A stretch of DNA of 51,134 nucleotides, taken from positions 1-51,134 of IMG/VR virus record IMGVR_UViG_3300037247_000500, one strand, 5' to 3'. The DNA is from a virus. The position numbers were made by a program, and so were the translations under genes. Of this stretch, positions 30,001 to 39,259 are shown piece after piece. The notes below the pieces were generated by a model. It searched no databases, was not told where the DNA came from, and was given only the letters and a program-made list of their open reading frames with translations. Position 1 is the stretch's first letter; the number at the start of each line of letters is the position of its first letter.

Positions 30001-31654
30001 AATCCTCGGCCATTGGCGGCGGTGCTTCTATTTCTTTTTCCTCGACTACCTTAGCCACTTCAGAAGCAGCAACCGTTATTCGTTTAGGATCAAGCACCTT
30101 TACTGCTTCGCTGACCCACTCTTTGAACTCTGGATAATGTATGGTTCGTCTCCGGGGAAACTGACGTTTACTGTTTATTGCCCGTAACGCCATTTTAGTA
30201 GCACCTTTTTTGGTATTGCTTAGACCTATTATTTCCCTTGTTTTTTCGTCAACAGCCCGCCAATTATCATTACCGTCTTGCTTAAAGATAATGCCTTTTG
30301 GTAAATGAAGCAACGGGGGTTTCTTATTTTCTTTAGGTGGTTTAACTATATGTCCAAATTCATGTACCAATGTTTCTTTCATTATTCGTTGCGTATTGTG
30401 TCCCGGTCTGGAATAAATAGTAATTGTATGTAAGTTTATAGCTTTTCCAACCTGGTGAAGCCCCCAATTTCCATTATCTTTTTTTACTTTAAATCTAAAT
30501 TCTACAGCATCTTCGATTCCAAAATCCTTAGCCATAGCATCGCCAAGCTCAGTTAAGGACTTATCATCTTCAATTAGCTGCGAATAACGCTCTATCAGAA
30601 CCTCTACTTGTTCTTCAATAATATCTTCTTCGATAATATCAATCGTGTTATTAATCTCTGTCTTAACAGCACCATCAAGAGAACCATCAATCTCAACTGT
30701 TTTCCTGATCTTATCTAGCCGCTGCATACGTTCTCGTGCAGAGTGCGGCGTTGAAATAAACCCGGCCCCGGCAAACACACCGGCATAAGCAGCTTCAAGT
30801 GGGCCACCTAATGAAGCAGACTTAATTACACCCTTCATTAGATCCGCACTTCGGTCAGTAAATACCCATCGCCACACGTTGCGGTTAAATTGCTGTGTTC
30901 CTTCCTCTGCTGTACCACGCCAATATGCCTTATTAACTTCCCAGGCCAGTCCTTTTAAGCCTCCTATAGACTTCCCACCCATAATACTACGCATTAAACC
31001 AAGTTTCTTACCCAATGTAAATTGCTCAATACCAGCTTCAATCGGAGCACCAATTATGGCCCTAGCTAATGCTTCATTTGGTGTAGCCCCTTCAGCACGG
31101 GCCTCATTATAGTAATCACCGAACAGCGGTATAGTCATAGCCCCACCACCGGCTAGCTGTGTTGCTATTAGACCACCACCCAACCCACCAGTCGCAACTG
31201 TAGCCAGCGTACCCTCCAAAAGCAGCGGTAGGTTCTCTATCATAGCACCAAGGAGCTTGTCCGGGTTAGAAAGTAGCTCTCCAATAACAGGTAACAGGCC
31301 GCTAGATTGTATATCAGTGATCCTCTCTGGATTCTCACGGAAATACTGATCCGCAGCGGCAACAGTTTGCTCACCCCATTCTTGTATGCGTGTTTGTAAA
31401 CCTGATGCTAAATCAAGAGAATACCCACCAGGTAGCTGTAATCTGTCCGGTATAGGTTCAGTGACACCCCTTGCTGCACCCCCCATCATTTTAACCTGTA
31501 TTATACCACCAACTTCCCAGGCATCCCGTGCTGCTTTACCTATACGCTGAAGCTTCTCTGGTACAGGTTCACGCCACCAACTTCGGCCTTGGCCTATTGG
31601 TTCGTCATCCTGACCCCAGGATTCCGTATCATTTTGTCCCCAGTCTACTATCAT
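27047..31654 (-). CDS. Large polyvalent internal virion protein with metallopeptidase motif
   Basis: 1535 residues. An N-terminal hydrophobic region (about 125-190, with GGLGGGLIATQLAGGGAM) suggests membrane insertion during ejection. Near 428-432 the zinc-peptidase motif HEFGH appears in ETLVHEFGHIV. The C-terminal third (from about 1000) has the long helical, aromatic character of LPD38-type large polyvalent protein domains: IAEYTGMAEPIRTVRTVL, ASQKTSEIVYSAYTNPKYY, LFRSFHEKALNVTQQALVEF. Such proteins travel inside the head and enter the host with the DNA. Domain names are from memory and need a profile search. It overlaps the next late gene by 4 nt. Confidence 0.75.
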   Translation of the reverse strand: MIVDWGQNDTESWGQDDEPIGQGRSWWREPVPEKLQRIGKAARDAWEVGGIIQVKMMGGAARGVTEPIPDRLQLPGGYSLDLASGLQTRIQEWGEQTVAAADQYFRENPERITDIQSSGLLPVIGELLSNPDKLLGAMIENLPLLLEGTLATVATGGLGGGLIATQLAGGGAMTIPLFGDYYNEARAEGATPNEALARAIIGAPIEAGIEQFTLGKKLGLMRSIMGGKSIGGLKGLAWEVNKAYWRGTAEEGTQQFNRNVWRWVFTDRSADLMKGVIKSASLGGPLEAAYAGVFAGAGFISTPHSARERMQRLDKIRKTVEIDGSLDGAVKTEINNTIDIIEEDIIEEQVEVLIERYSQLIEDDKSLTELGDAMAKDFGIEDAVEFRFKVKKDNGNWGLHQVGKAINLHTITIYSRPGHNTQRIMKETLVHEFGHIVKPPKENKKPPLLHLPKGIIFKQDGNDNWRAVDEKTREIIGLSNTKKGATKMALRAINSKRQFPRRRTIHYPEFKEWVSEAVKVLDPKRITVAASEVAKVVEEKEIEAPPPMAEDLNKPAKTVLKEHPKLRVANWSEGKIYIGNLGETHAHIAIREELDYKKVVTGFVDNTGKFHSQLPTDILAEKSYAQTYLAQLPAKPTESRYDKLDPTQQIKIATVEGTDTMTVEDAVYRLDEISAPEYYDGLAAEESALASQEIRAIQSELNKLLPVPTERYEAKIPKKKSKKALRYLGHEIPKRNGLSEAELKEDKVRVTKQFSDRDGIDSMGKMTQPEMANWVSYLEEKYGGIEYTKEDLEKPIQVGNRVTNMVSLLREIDEQLEKLPDRVKIPEHITRGYRKKLEGGRAKRTWDFLMGIDNSNMSTLAWILGGGKDSVFTDIFRDEIARGKKNQDAHIMSVYQYLRKQLTEAKITDDDLARMSRGANPRFTFLDRELMPNLGIETEVLKISIGNRTYDVTWGHMIDLYLTGMQEEGETHLLGGGLEIEGVETGALTDDELNDIRAEVESNSKAMEVIRLFRNVDDNVWKQSINQTSMQLDNKKIATVENWWGLEPAVEDILPGKKRKFNVNLLENKRILHERTKSSIPLVLRDAFSRFDKFEKAIAEYTGMAEPIRTVRTVLNHQKVARGLKDKGYGRVRDNMLTILKRAQSTPEPEGSFGKLTRDMLHGAYRAILYFSAKIVASQKTSEIVYSAYTNPKYYPAAAKEALSRKAMDAVLQMSPIAWTRFFMGYSSYELGEVAAQDNVLQGFTGKASWKNKAGLGLKMADLSALTTGMEIAKAEYLDAQKGTVEGESAIWWANRRADFKEDTEPWRQAVSERAEFLWQQTQPSWDKWNRSRNLSQPVLITRIASGMLFRSFHEKALNVTQQALVEFQGSPKDSQDYTRASRKIGAVMASYAVNTAIRAIILATMTGKIKEPWEYLTNLVTSPFSMITLLGRQLQQTVENFVRVAKGEKVQFYGKIGEQLPFSIIQTMIDATNNYATGTAFFLRGDEERGEENYKKALKRTYESIGLLQGVPIYEIRRVTERLKEETGKGRVTY

Positions 31655-32532
31655 CTTTTCGTTTGAGTACCTTTATCTGGATGAATATATCTCGTACCAG
31701 GTGCTAATCTGTCATATTCAGCTTTCGTTGTCGGCCGTGGCAAATCTGGTCCCATCAATACCTCTTTTGGTGTTATACCAGGTGCACCTAGTCCTTTAGC
31801 TAATAACCCCACACCAATCGTCCCTGGTACACCTGCTGTTCCAAGATGTTGAAACAGTCTATCCATCATACTAGGCTGCTCACTTGTTCTGTTAGTCGCT
31901 ACTCGTTCCATTTCAAGAGCAGCTTGCTCCATCGGATAGAGTTGTCCATAAATGCTACGTTCCTGTTGTTTATAATAGTCAAGCAAATTCAAGGCCATAT
32001 TATAATGCTGCACAACATCTGACCCTTCAGGATTTTTCTTATCAGCGATCTCTCCTTTACCCTTACCTTCAGTTATAACTGCGTAAAGTTTACCATCTGC
32101 AACTTGATACCTATTTAAGAAACCAGCAACATTCCTCTGAACACTAACATTACTCTGGTACTGCTGTACCCAGTTAACTTCCTCCGGTTCACCTGATAGT
32201 TGTTTCAATGCTTCACGATCTTGCACACCGGCCATACGAAAAGCAATCTTCTTAGCCTGATGATCCATCAATGAACCATCCTCTACAAGTTCGTCAAGCT
32301 GTTGAAGAAACTGAGCATTAGCCTGATGTTTGTTGAAGATCTGCATCGACTGTGTTTGGGCCTGTTTCATAAGTGCAGCGTATTGCTTCATGTGCTGCTC
32401 AGGTTCAAGTTCTTGTTGTTCGAGATTGAACCGCATAGAATCAAACCATTGAGTAATCTGGCGTTGTTCCATGCCGTATTGCTCGTTCATCATTTTAGCT
32501 GCTGGTAGATTTATAAATGGCTTACCTGGCAT
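31651..32532 (-). CDS. Internal virion protein candidate (293 aa)
   Basis: Highly helical, Gln-rich (FNLEQQELEPEQHMKQYAAL, IFNKHQANAQFLQQLDEL). The C-terminus reads KAEYDRLAPGTRYIHPDKGT, close to a short L-P-x-G-T-x-Y-x-x-P-x-G motif at the ends of many phage internal and ejection proteins. The last codons overlap the polyvalent protein start (ATGA-like), so the two probably act together in ejection. Confidence 0.65.
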   Translation of the reverse strand: MPGKPFINLPAAKMMNEQYGMEQRQITQWFDSMRFNLEQQELEPEQHMKQYAALMKQAQTQSMQIFNKHQANAQFLQQLDELVEDGSLMDHQAKKIAFRMAGVQDREALKQLSGEPEEVNWVQQYQSNVSVQRNVAGFLNRYQVADGKLYAVITEGKGKGEIADKKNPEGSDVVQHYNMALNLLDYYKQQERSIYGQLYPMEQAALEMERVATNRTSEQPSMMDRLFQHLGTAGVPGTIGVGLLAKGLGAPGITPKEVLMGPDLPRPTTKAEYDRLAPGTRYIHPDKGTQTKR

Positions 32533-32542
32533 TTTCTTTTCC

Positions 32543-34015
32543 TCAAAACAGTTCTAACCAATTCAATGATATTACACTGTCTACATTTCCACTTGATGAT
32601 TCAAGACTAACAGTAAGCGTTTCACCCGGATTGAGTTTTTCCATTACCTTAGTGAAATCAATTATAGGGGCTGCTCCCTCAGTTATGATTTGTGTAAATA
32701 CAAGAGTCCCGCCCGAAACCGCAGTGGCAGAGTTATCTGTGCGAACAACAGATGTATTAGCATCAACAGCAGAAAATGAAGCCGCTGTAAGCGTAGGATT
32801 AAGCCTTACCCTAATTGTTGATGGTTTGTTTGCACTAGCAGAATCTATTGAGGCGGTAAAGATAGTAGGTTCTACTCTTACGCGATTTACTTTGCTCTGG
32901 TAAACTGTATGATTGTGAATTGAGAATATGGGTGTTTCATTCGTTCCTGTATTAGCATCCTCAGCTGTAATGTTATTAACAATACCTTCCTCTAAATCCT
33001 TCCCTTCTATCGCACCCATCATGGATGCAGATTGCAATACTATATCAGTGTTATTATTTGTATTTTTTACTGCCATACACGTTGGTAGGGTAGGATTGTC
33101 TAAAGATGGAGCAGTATTTGCATCAGCATATTCAATTCTATGAACTAAGACAAATTTTCCTGTCGAGGGATTTTCTATGTAGAATTCAATTGCTCCAAAG
33201 CCGAGCCATTGATAACGAATTTCAAAAACATTTCCGTTTGTAAATGTCAAATTCGGCAATGTCTCTGCTCCTGCTGCCTTATCCTCACTCCAAGATGTTT
33301 GAGCAGTAATTGTATCAGTAGGAGCTACTCCTACTACACTCCGGGCGAATGTACCTGCTACTGGTGCTGTTCCACTTAATGAATAAGTACCTGTCTGTGA
33401 GGCAGCATTATATGATTCAAAAACTACATTAGCTCCCATAGCATGAGCTTTCCAACCTTGTCCTACATTAGAATAATCGTGAGCAGCTATTTCATTAGCC
33501 GTTGTTGTCACATCAGTAGCAGTTGCATCAGTTACAGTTACATCTGTCACTGCATCTCCATCTAAAGTAATTGTAATATCTTCAGCAGTAGTAGATTTAG
33601 TGGTAACTGTTAAAGTCCTTATTTCAGGTGAACCACCTTGTCGTCTCATTATTCCGAAGGTGGTTCCATTATAACCAAAGAAAAATCCTTCTGATGATGT
33701 TCCAATCCCTATATATTGTGTAGAATTAGCAGCTCCAGCGGTAAATACACCCGTGCCTCTCCACAAACCTCCTTGACCAGCATTATATTTTACTGCAATT
33801 CTCGAAAGTAAAGCTGATGATTGGTTCGCGAAAGCCCCCGTAGATACCTTGAACATATTATTAGCAATAGATGAAGAACCCTTGTTATCTCTTGCTTCCA
33901 TAATCCGTGTATTAACATTATACGCAGAATGAACTTGGACAATCGGAGTTAGTTCTGCTATCAGCAATTCACCAAATGCAGTTTTTTGATCTTCAACAAA
34001 GGGATTATAACTCAT
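32543..34015 (-). CDS. Tail fibre/receptor-binding-type beta protein (490 aa)
   Basis: Begins MSYNPFVEDQKTAFGELLIA. It has a Thr/Asp-rich repeat region around 140-200 (TVTDATATDVTTTANEIAAH) and a middle jelly-roll-like section (VFEIRYQWLGFGAIEFYIEN, FVLVHRIEYA) that recurs in many phage fibre and baseplate proteins. I use ATG 34015, which overlaps the stop of the preceding fibre gene (TAATG), with GGGAG upstream, rather than an earlier GTG/ATG 15 nt before. Likely a host-facing structural protein. Confidence 0.7.
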   Translation of the reverse strand: MSYNPFVEDQKTAFGELLIAELTPIVQVHSAYNVNTRIMEARDNKGSSSIANNMFKVSTGAFANQSSALLSRIAVKYNAGQGGLWRGTGVFTAGAANSTQYIGIGTSSEGFFFGYNGTTFGIMRRQGGSPEIRTLTVTTKSTTAEDITITLDGDAVTDVTVTDATATDVTTTANEIAAHDYSNVGQGWKAHAMGANVVFESYNAASQTGTYSLSGTAPVAGTFARSVVGVAPTDTITAQTSWSEDKAAGAETLPNLTFTNGNVFEIRYQWLGFGAIEFYIENPSTGKFVLVHRIEYADANTAPSLDNPTLPTCMAVKNTNNNTDIVLQSASMMGAIEGKDLEEGIVNNITAEDANTGTNETPIFSIHNHTVYQSKVNRVRVEPTIFTASIDSASANKPSTIRVRLNPTLTAASFSAVDANTSVVRTDNSATAVSGGTLVFTQIITEGAAPIIDFTKVMEKLNPGETLTVSLESSSGNVDSVISLNWLELF

Positions 34016-35496
34016 TATTGTATCTCCCAATTACTTGTAGTCAAATTACCCACCAAGGTTACAGATGCTCCATTTGTATTGATAGTCAAACTCGCGGCAT
34101 TCTCTACAGTATCACTGCCATCTGGAGAAACTGTTATATTTTTCCCCGCTGAATTTTCATCTTGGTCTTTGATATGATAAATTGCACCATCAATAATAGC
34201 AGGTAAATTCAATGTTATTGCTGTGGACGCTGTGGTAATACTAATATGCTCGTCAGATGCTAATACAGTATATGGAGAACTCGTAACAGAAGTTCTACTT
34301 ATAATCCTACCACCATTAATAATTAATTTAGCATTGATTCTTAAAGACTGGTCTGCTGCTGCCGCTGCAAAGATACCATACATCAGAGAAGTGGTTATCT
34401 CATTGGCGTCACTTCCCCTGTCTTGATTGTCTATGATGAGAAGGTTGTCATTCGTAGTTTGGTTGTAGCCCGCCCTATAACCAAAAAAAGCATTTGTTGA
34501 GCCAGTAGTAAGAGAATACCCTCCATAACTACCAACAACTGTATTATAATTATAGGTGTTACCATCTACTCCATAACCAGCATTGGAACCAATAAGTACA
34601 TTTTCATCTCCTGCTCCATAGCGACCAACGAATTTACCAATGCCAACATTCTCGCTGCTGCCAGCAATATTCCCAATGGCCCTTACGCCGATAGCAACAT
34701 TTGTACTGCCAGTAGATGTAGATAAAGCAAAATATCCAATACCAATATTATCATTACCATTTGCTGCTTGAAGTGCGTGAGTTCCTAAAGCAAAGTTACG
34801 AGAGCCAGATGTGGCATTTGTCAATGCAATTTCACCCAAGGCAATATTATCATCACCGGTGGTAATGTCTTGCATAGCTTGATAGCCTATGGCTGTATTT
34901 CTACTACCATCAATCGTTTTTAACAGTACCGAACTTCCTATGCCAATGTTTTTACTTGCTGTGCTCCCTCCTGCGTCACCGCGTCCGGCCTTAAAACCCA
35001 CATATGTATTTTGCGTACCGTTAATTCCACCTCCAGTAATGCTGTTGTTTAGTCCTGCTTCATAACCTATTCCTATATTACAAGTGCCTTCGTCACCAGC
35101 AAAAGCATTCGTACCAAGAAAGACATTGAAATTACTACCATCAAACTTGATAGTCTGAATACCGGCAACTTGTATTACCGACATAGCAGGCCAGTTTTGC
35201 ACCGCCGTAGCGAAAGTGCCGCCGGACATATCAAGGCCGATGGCAGTTGTTCCAGAAATAATAAGACCAGTTACACTAAGGATTTTAGTACTACTGTTAA
35301 ATAAGAATGTAGAATCATCAGACAGTGACCCGCCAGCACCAGCGTATATAACCCTACCATTCGTGAGATCACTCAACGTAAGACCAGCATGTGAAACAGC
35401 AGCTAATGGGCCAAGCAAGTGCGTTTTTATCTTATCAAAATTACGCCTTACTCCATCCCAATCATTTTTATGTATTTTGGTTAAAGCTAATCCCAT
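34015..35496 (-). CDS. YadA-head-like tail fibre (493 aa)
   Basis: The N-terminal ~40 residues (MGLALTKIHKNDWDGVRRNF) look like an attachment segment. Residues about 115-365 consist of at least ten left-handed beta-roll repeats of the YadA-head type, with cores such as NIGIGYEAG, NTAIGYQAM, NIALGEIAL and NVAIGVRAI spaced about 14-24 residues. The C-terminal ~100 residues form a beta domain. Repeats of this kind make trimeric fibres that bind receptors or polysaccharide. Proximal to internal virion genes, as in podoviruses. Confidence 0.85.
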   Translation of the reverse strand: MGLALTKIHKNDWDGVRRNFDKIKTHLLGPLAAVSHAGLTLSDLTNGRVIYAGAGGSLSDDSTFLFNSSTKILSVTGLIISGTTAIGLDMSGGTFATAVQNWPAMSVIQVAGIQTIKFDGSNFNVFLGTNAFAGDEGTCNIGIGYEAGLNNSITGGGINGTQNTYVGFKAGRGDAGGSTASKNIGIGSSVLLKTIDGSRNTAIGYQAMQDITTGDDNIALGEIALTNATSGSRNFALGTHALQAANGNDNIGIGYFALSTSTGSTNVAIGVRAIGNIAGSSENVGIGKFVGRYGAGDENVLIGSNAGYGVDGNTYNYNTVVGSYGGYSLTTGSTNAFFGYRAGYNQTTNDNLLIIDNQDRGSDANEITTSLMYGIFAAAAADQSLRINAKLIINGGRIISRTSVTSSPYTVLASDEHISITTASTAITLNLPAIIDGAIYHIKDQDENSAGKNITVSPDGSDTVENAASLTINTNGASVTLVGNLTTSNWEIQ

Positions 35497-35498
35497 TT

Positions 35499-36506
35499 TT
35501 ACATCGCCGCCGGATAACTACGTTGACCAGTTGGTTCCGCTATTAGCCACCTATCAAAATCAGTACCCACCCCTATCCTAATATGGCGGTTTGATGTTCT
35601 CCTTTGTCTTGCTTTTTGGGATTCGGTCATTGTTGAATAATTCTTAAACTGTCGTTTTGCTATTTGTGCTTTCACTCCTGTCTGATCACCAGTCGTTTCC
35701 CAAGGTACGCCAGCCTGACCTGTTTCTTCCCAACCTCCGGTAGCACCTGTTCCACCAAATTGTCCACCACCACCGCCGGCAAATTCACCAGTCTGACCCG
35801 CAGTAACTCCGGCCATTGTTCCAGCACCGCCGCCAGCACTACCACCAGTTAATGCCCCCCAATCAAGTTCTCCTTGTAATGCCCCAGCACTAATAGGAGA
35901 TGAACTACCGCCGCCACCGCCGCCATATCCACCCCAAGGCGAACCTGGCGTAGAGATTCCACCACTACCACCACTACCACCACTACCACCACTACCACCA
36001 CTACCACCACTCCATTGTGGTTGCCCAGCATCTGTATCACCCATAGGTCTACCAAACACATCAAGACCTTGTTCTGCAAATGATGGTGTTCTATCTGCCA
36101 ATGCTTGTTGTTGCATCCCCGCACCAAACCCGCCAGTTGCAAGATAAGCTAAATTAGCAGGTGTAGCCTCATCTTCTTGCCATCCGGCCATATAACTTGC
36201 TATATTAGTCATTGCCCCGGCCTTACCTGCTCGCCTAACATCCTCAAATCCGGCTTTCATACCAGCAGACACTCCCTGTGGTCGTGTAGTTCCACCAAGA
36301 CCTCGTGCGGCTAAGGCAGATTTAGCACCAGTTAGAGCCAGCCTTTCTTGTCCGGCCATATAACCAGGGCCATACATTCCTGCTACTTTTTGAAGTTCAC
36401 TCAAACCACCTTTGAGCATCCCTAGTTTTCTTTCTTTTGCTCCACGCCATCCTTGAAAAAGTGTTTCAAGTAAACGTGCCATTGTTTGTGCATCAACTAC
36501 AGCCAT
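35499..36506 (-). CDS. Gly-rich virion protein with SGG repeats (335 aa)
   Basis: N-terminal ~110 residues are helical (ARLLETLFQGWRGAKERKLG). Residues about 165-265 are Gly/Ser-rich, including six consecutive SGG units near 165-182 followed by more poly-Gly. A basic C-terminal segment follows (NYSTMTESQKARQRRTSNRH). Probably a flexible internal or connector protein of the virion; no enzymatic motif. The stop of the nozzle's neighbour overlaps its start by 1 nt. Confidence 0.6.
   Translation of the reverse strand: MAVVDAQTMARLLETLFQGWRGAKERKLGMLKGGLSELQKVAGMYGPGYMAGQERLALTGAKSALAARGLGGTTRPQGVSAGMKAGFEDVRRAGKAGAMTNIASYMAGWQEDEATPANLAYLATGGFGAGMQQQALADRTPSFAEQGLDVFGRPMGDTDAGQPQWSGGSGGSGGSGGSGGSGGISTPGSPWGGYGGGGGGSSSPISAGALQGELDWGALTGGSAGGGAGTMAGVTAGQTGEFAGGGGGQFGGTGATGGWEETGQAGVPWETTGDQTGVKAQIAKRQFKNYSTMTESQKARQRRTSNRHIRIGVGTDFDRWLIAEPTGQRSYPAAM
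35960..36012 (-). repeat. 9-bp microsatellite encoding SGG repeats
   Basis: About six tandem 9-bp units (on the plus strand, ACCACCACT) encode consecutive Ser-Gly-Gly. Near-perfect identity suggests recent slippage, so copy number may vary between relatives. Confidence 0.85.
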
Positions 36507-39040
36507 TATTTCACCCTTCCTTTTTGACTAGCACCAAGTATAAGCCTTTCAAGACCCCACGTTTCTTCTACCGTACTGTTTCCTATACGAATACCCGCAA
36601 ATGCCCCTCGTACTGATTGTCGTTTTTGGCTTCCCCTTCGTCTACCAGGAGCAGTTATTGTCCCCGCAATTTGTGGGCTTGCATTAGCAGCTAATTTTTC
36701 TACTATTTCATCTGCTGACAAACCAGTCCACAATCTATAATAGAGATCATTTGAGTCTGTCACAGTTCCACTCGCTTCACCGCCAGTAGTGATTCCAATA
36801 ATTGAATCTATTTTTCCTTCTCTGTTCTCACCACCTAATTTAAGTGGTCCAAATGTAACATAACTATCTATAGCTTGGTTTGTATCATCGGCTTTAATAT
36901 CGCTTTTAGAACTAGGATCAGAAAAACGGATGTAACCATCGTTGCAACCAAACAGAAGTTTATTATAAGTAGGATCAACAGCTTCATAATGAAACATCGA
37001 AAATATTCCGCATCCAGTATCAGCATAAGATTCTGGAGATAACCCTTCTGTTTTTAAATCATACCACCAACCTGAATTTGCACCGGAAGATATAGTAGTT
37101 TTAGCAATTTTAATTCCATGTCCAGTACGATCGTATCCCATTACTATTCGATGAGTCGAAGCATTATAAGCCAAATCCTTAATAAAATTGGGATAAGATA
37201 TTTCAGTTAAGTTTTCTGGTATACCAAATCCATTTGGGATTCGGAGCAAACCAGTAGTAGCTAAAATATAAAGGTTGCCTTTATTATCCCAACAAAAAGC
37301 ACGCACTCCAAGAATTCCTGCATTATTATCTAAATCAAGCATTGATCCACCTTCTGCCGGATTTCCAACAATGTACTGCAATGAATTCGCACAGGCAAGT
37401 ATAAGATAATCATTACTATAAGGAATAGCCGTAACTACAATGTCACCCGCTTGCCCCGCTTCAGCATCTTCACCAGCTACAGGTGACTGAGTATCATCGG
37501 CAGTAGTAACATAATTCCAATCCCAGGGGTTATTAACTCGCGGTAAATACCACTGATGGGGATAATCTGGATCAACAGTTAAACCTACTCGCCCTTGATA
37601 CCGAAATACTTTATTTGCCTGTGCTGGCATTACTCCATAAGTCGAACTATTACCATATACAGTCCAATCATACCAATGGGGCGGTTCTACTCCAACAACA
37701 GCAGTCATGGTAAACGATATAGCATTACCATCGTCATCTGTTCCAGTGACGGTTTCGCTAGCTTCAAAAGTAGCATCAGTAATGCGTTTTCCATAAATCG
37801 TACACGCACTACTAAGTGCCGTAATATAATCTACTACCATTTCTGCACCAGATGTCCCACCTGTCAAAACATTTGCATTATCAGGTGGGTTAGCACCTAA
37901 GTTAGCTGTAGCAATTTTCGTATTCCCAAAATCGGCTACTTTAAGATTTGTTTCATTAGCGATAAATACTTTTTCAAATGCTTCTACTATTGTAAGCGGA
38001 GCCGCGGTATTAACATCTCCGTTAGCTGCTGTTAATTCTGCTAACGTACCTGAAGATGATTCACGCCACACTTCATTATTTGATATTGAAATTAATTCTT
38101 TTGAAAACGTTTTTTCGCTTAATGTAACGGATGACCATGCTATTTGAATTAAAGCCCCGCCACTATTAAATAAATTTGTAAGTGTATATGCTGTTGTATC
38201 AACTGACCGCACATTATACGAACTTACAACATCCCCGCATATGTATACAGCATCCGAATTTGTTATAACAATATCTTCTATATCACCACTAGCAGTAGTA
38301 ACTCCTCCCTGCCGTGTGCCGCTATCATTAAGTTCTACAAATCTTTCTGCTGATGAACCCGAACCATTATACCGTACTGCAAAAATTTTATCATTGGAAT
38401 CAATATCTAAACGAGATTTAAGCCCGGCCCCCCCGAAAACATAAGACCATTCCCCACTATCACCACCTGTTCCATCAGCTTTATAACGATAAATGTCATT
38501 ATCAATACTAGCAATTATATCACCGCCACTAAGTATTCTAATACTACTACATGAGGTTGATGTTTGGGGATCTTTAGTCCACTGTTGAACTAAACTTGAA
38601 TTATATTTATATACATTTAATGGCGTACCACCGGAACCAATATAAATGTTGCCAGAAGAATCAACTCGAATAGCCTGATAAGCCCCACTTGTTGTAACGA
38701 TATTTTCAATAGAAGTGAAATTTTTAGATGTACGAATTGCTGAATCTGCAAGGGCAATATATAAATAATTTGAATCTCCATCTATATCCCATATATTCGC
38801 TTTAGAATTAATATATGCACCAGTTACATATTTACCATTACTTGTAAGTTTCCAACAATTTCGTGTTCCGTTTCCATCACTATTATCTGCTGCTGTTCCA
38901 CCAATATAAACTGTACCATTTGTTTCTGCATGAACTGTGTTTGTATTACCACCAGTATCATAATCCCACATCAAAGCACCGGAATCAGAATACGCCCAAA
39001 CAGATTTACTACTCGTTCTAGCACCAACTACAATAAGCAT
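36506..39040 (-). CDS. Tail nozzle/tubular-B-like beta-propeller protein (844 aa)
   Basis: Repeated propeller strands occur throughout (TNGTVYIGG, SGNIYIGSGG, NDKIFAVRYNG, GNLYILATTGLLRIP), suggesting six or more blades. The section YPHQWYLPRVNNPWDWNYVT followed by TAIPYSNDYLILACANSLQY resembles podovirus nozzle proteins (T7 gp12-like) with their N-P-x-D-W and L-I-L segments. The C-terminus ends ETWGLERLILGASQKGR. It starts directly after the stop of a 72-residue frame that may be its missing N-terminus. Confidence 0.72.
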   Translation of the reverse strand: MLIVVGARTSSKSVWAYSDSGALMWDYDTGGNTNTVHAETNGTVYIGGTAADNSDGNGTRNCWKLTSNGKYVTGAYINSKANIWDIDGDSNYLYIALADSAIRTSKNFTSIENIVTTSGAYQAIRVDSSGNIYIGSGGTPLNVYKYNSSLVQQWTKDPQTSTSCSSIRILSGGDIIASIDNDIYRYKADGTGGDSGEWSYVFGGAGLKSRLDIDSNDKIFAVRYNGSGSSAERFVELNDSGTRQGGVTTASGDIEDIVITNSDAVYICGDVVSSYNVRSVDTTAYTLTNLFNSGGALIQIAWSSVTLSEKTFSKELISISNNEVWRESSSGTLAELTAANGDVNTAAPLTIVEAFEKVFIANETNLKVADFGNTKIATANLGANPPDNANVLTGGTSGAEMVVDYITALSSACTIYGKRITDATFEASETVTGTDDDGNAISFTMTAVVGVEPPHWYDWTVYGNSSTYGVMPAQANKVFRYQGRVGLTVDPDYPHQWYLPRVNNPWDWNYVTTADDTQSPVAGEDAEAGQAGDIVVTAIPYSNDYLILACANSLQYIVGNPAEGGSMLDLDNNAGILGVRAFCWDNKGNLYILATTGLLRIPNGFGIPENLTEISYPNFIKDLAYNASTHRIVMGYDRTGHGIKIAKTTISSGANSGWWYDLKTEGLSPESYADTGCGIFSMFHYEAVDPTYNKLLFGCNDGYIRFSDPSSKSDIKADDTNQAIDSYVTFGPLKLGGENREGKIDSIIGITTGGEASGTVTDSNDLYYRLWTGLSADEIVEKLAANASPQIAGTITAPGRRRGSQKRQSVRGAFAGIRIGNSTVEETWGLERLILGASQKGRVK

Positions 39041-39259
39041 TTAATCCACCACTGTTACGCTGCACATGGCAACTACAGCCTTAGAATCACCGCCAACCTG
39101 TTGACTATATCGTTTATTTGCTCCATCACGCTGACCACCACAAGACCTACCATCAAAGTAAGGACGCACATTATTAAGATCCCTAGATGTCTGAGGCGGT
39201 TGTTTGCTTGCTGGTGAACCTACGTGTTTACCTTTTGTTGGAAATGTTAATTCGGGCAT
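39041..39259 (-). CDS. Small virion protein, possible split nozzle N-terminus (72 aa)
   Basis: Reads LNNVRPYFDGRSCGGQRDGA, then RYSQQVGGDSKAVVAMCSVT. A segment with N-V-R-P, G-R-x-x-G-G-Q-R and K/R-Y-S-Q-Q is typical of the beginning of large podovirus nozzle-like proteins, where it runs into the propeller. Here a TAA ends the frame and ATG of the 844-residue gene follows immediately. It may be a genuine split of one ancestral gene into two polypeptides. Confidence 0.6.
   Translation of the reverse strand: MPELTFPTKGKHVGSPASKQPPQTSRDLNNVRPYFDGRSCGGQRDGANKRYSQQVGGDSKAVVAMCSVTVVD

Noticed and set aside
34359-35157. Interspersed DNA repeats suggesting CRISPR or recombination sites
   Set aside because: Repetition is at protein level (beta-roll motifs); DNA units differ and keep the reading frame.
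35960-36012. CRISPR-like array
   Set aside because: The repeat is a 9-bp coding microsatellite with no spacers.
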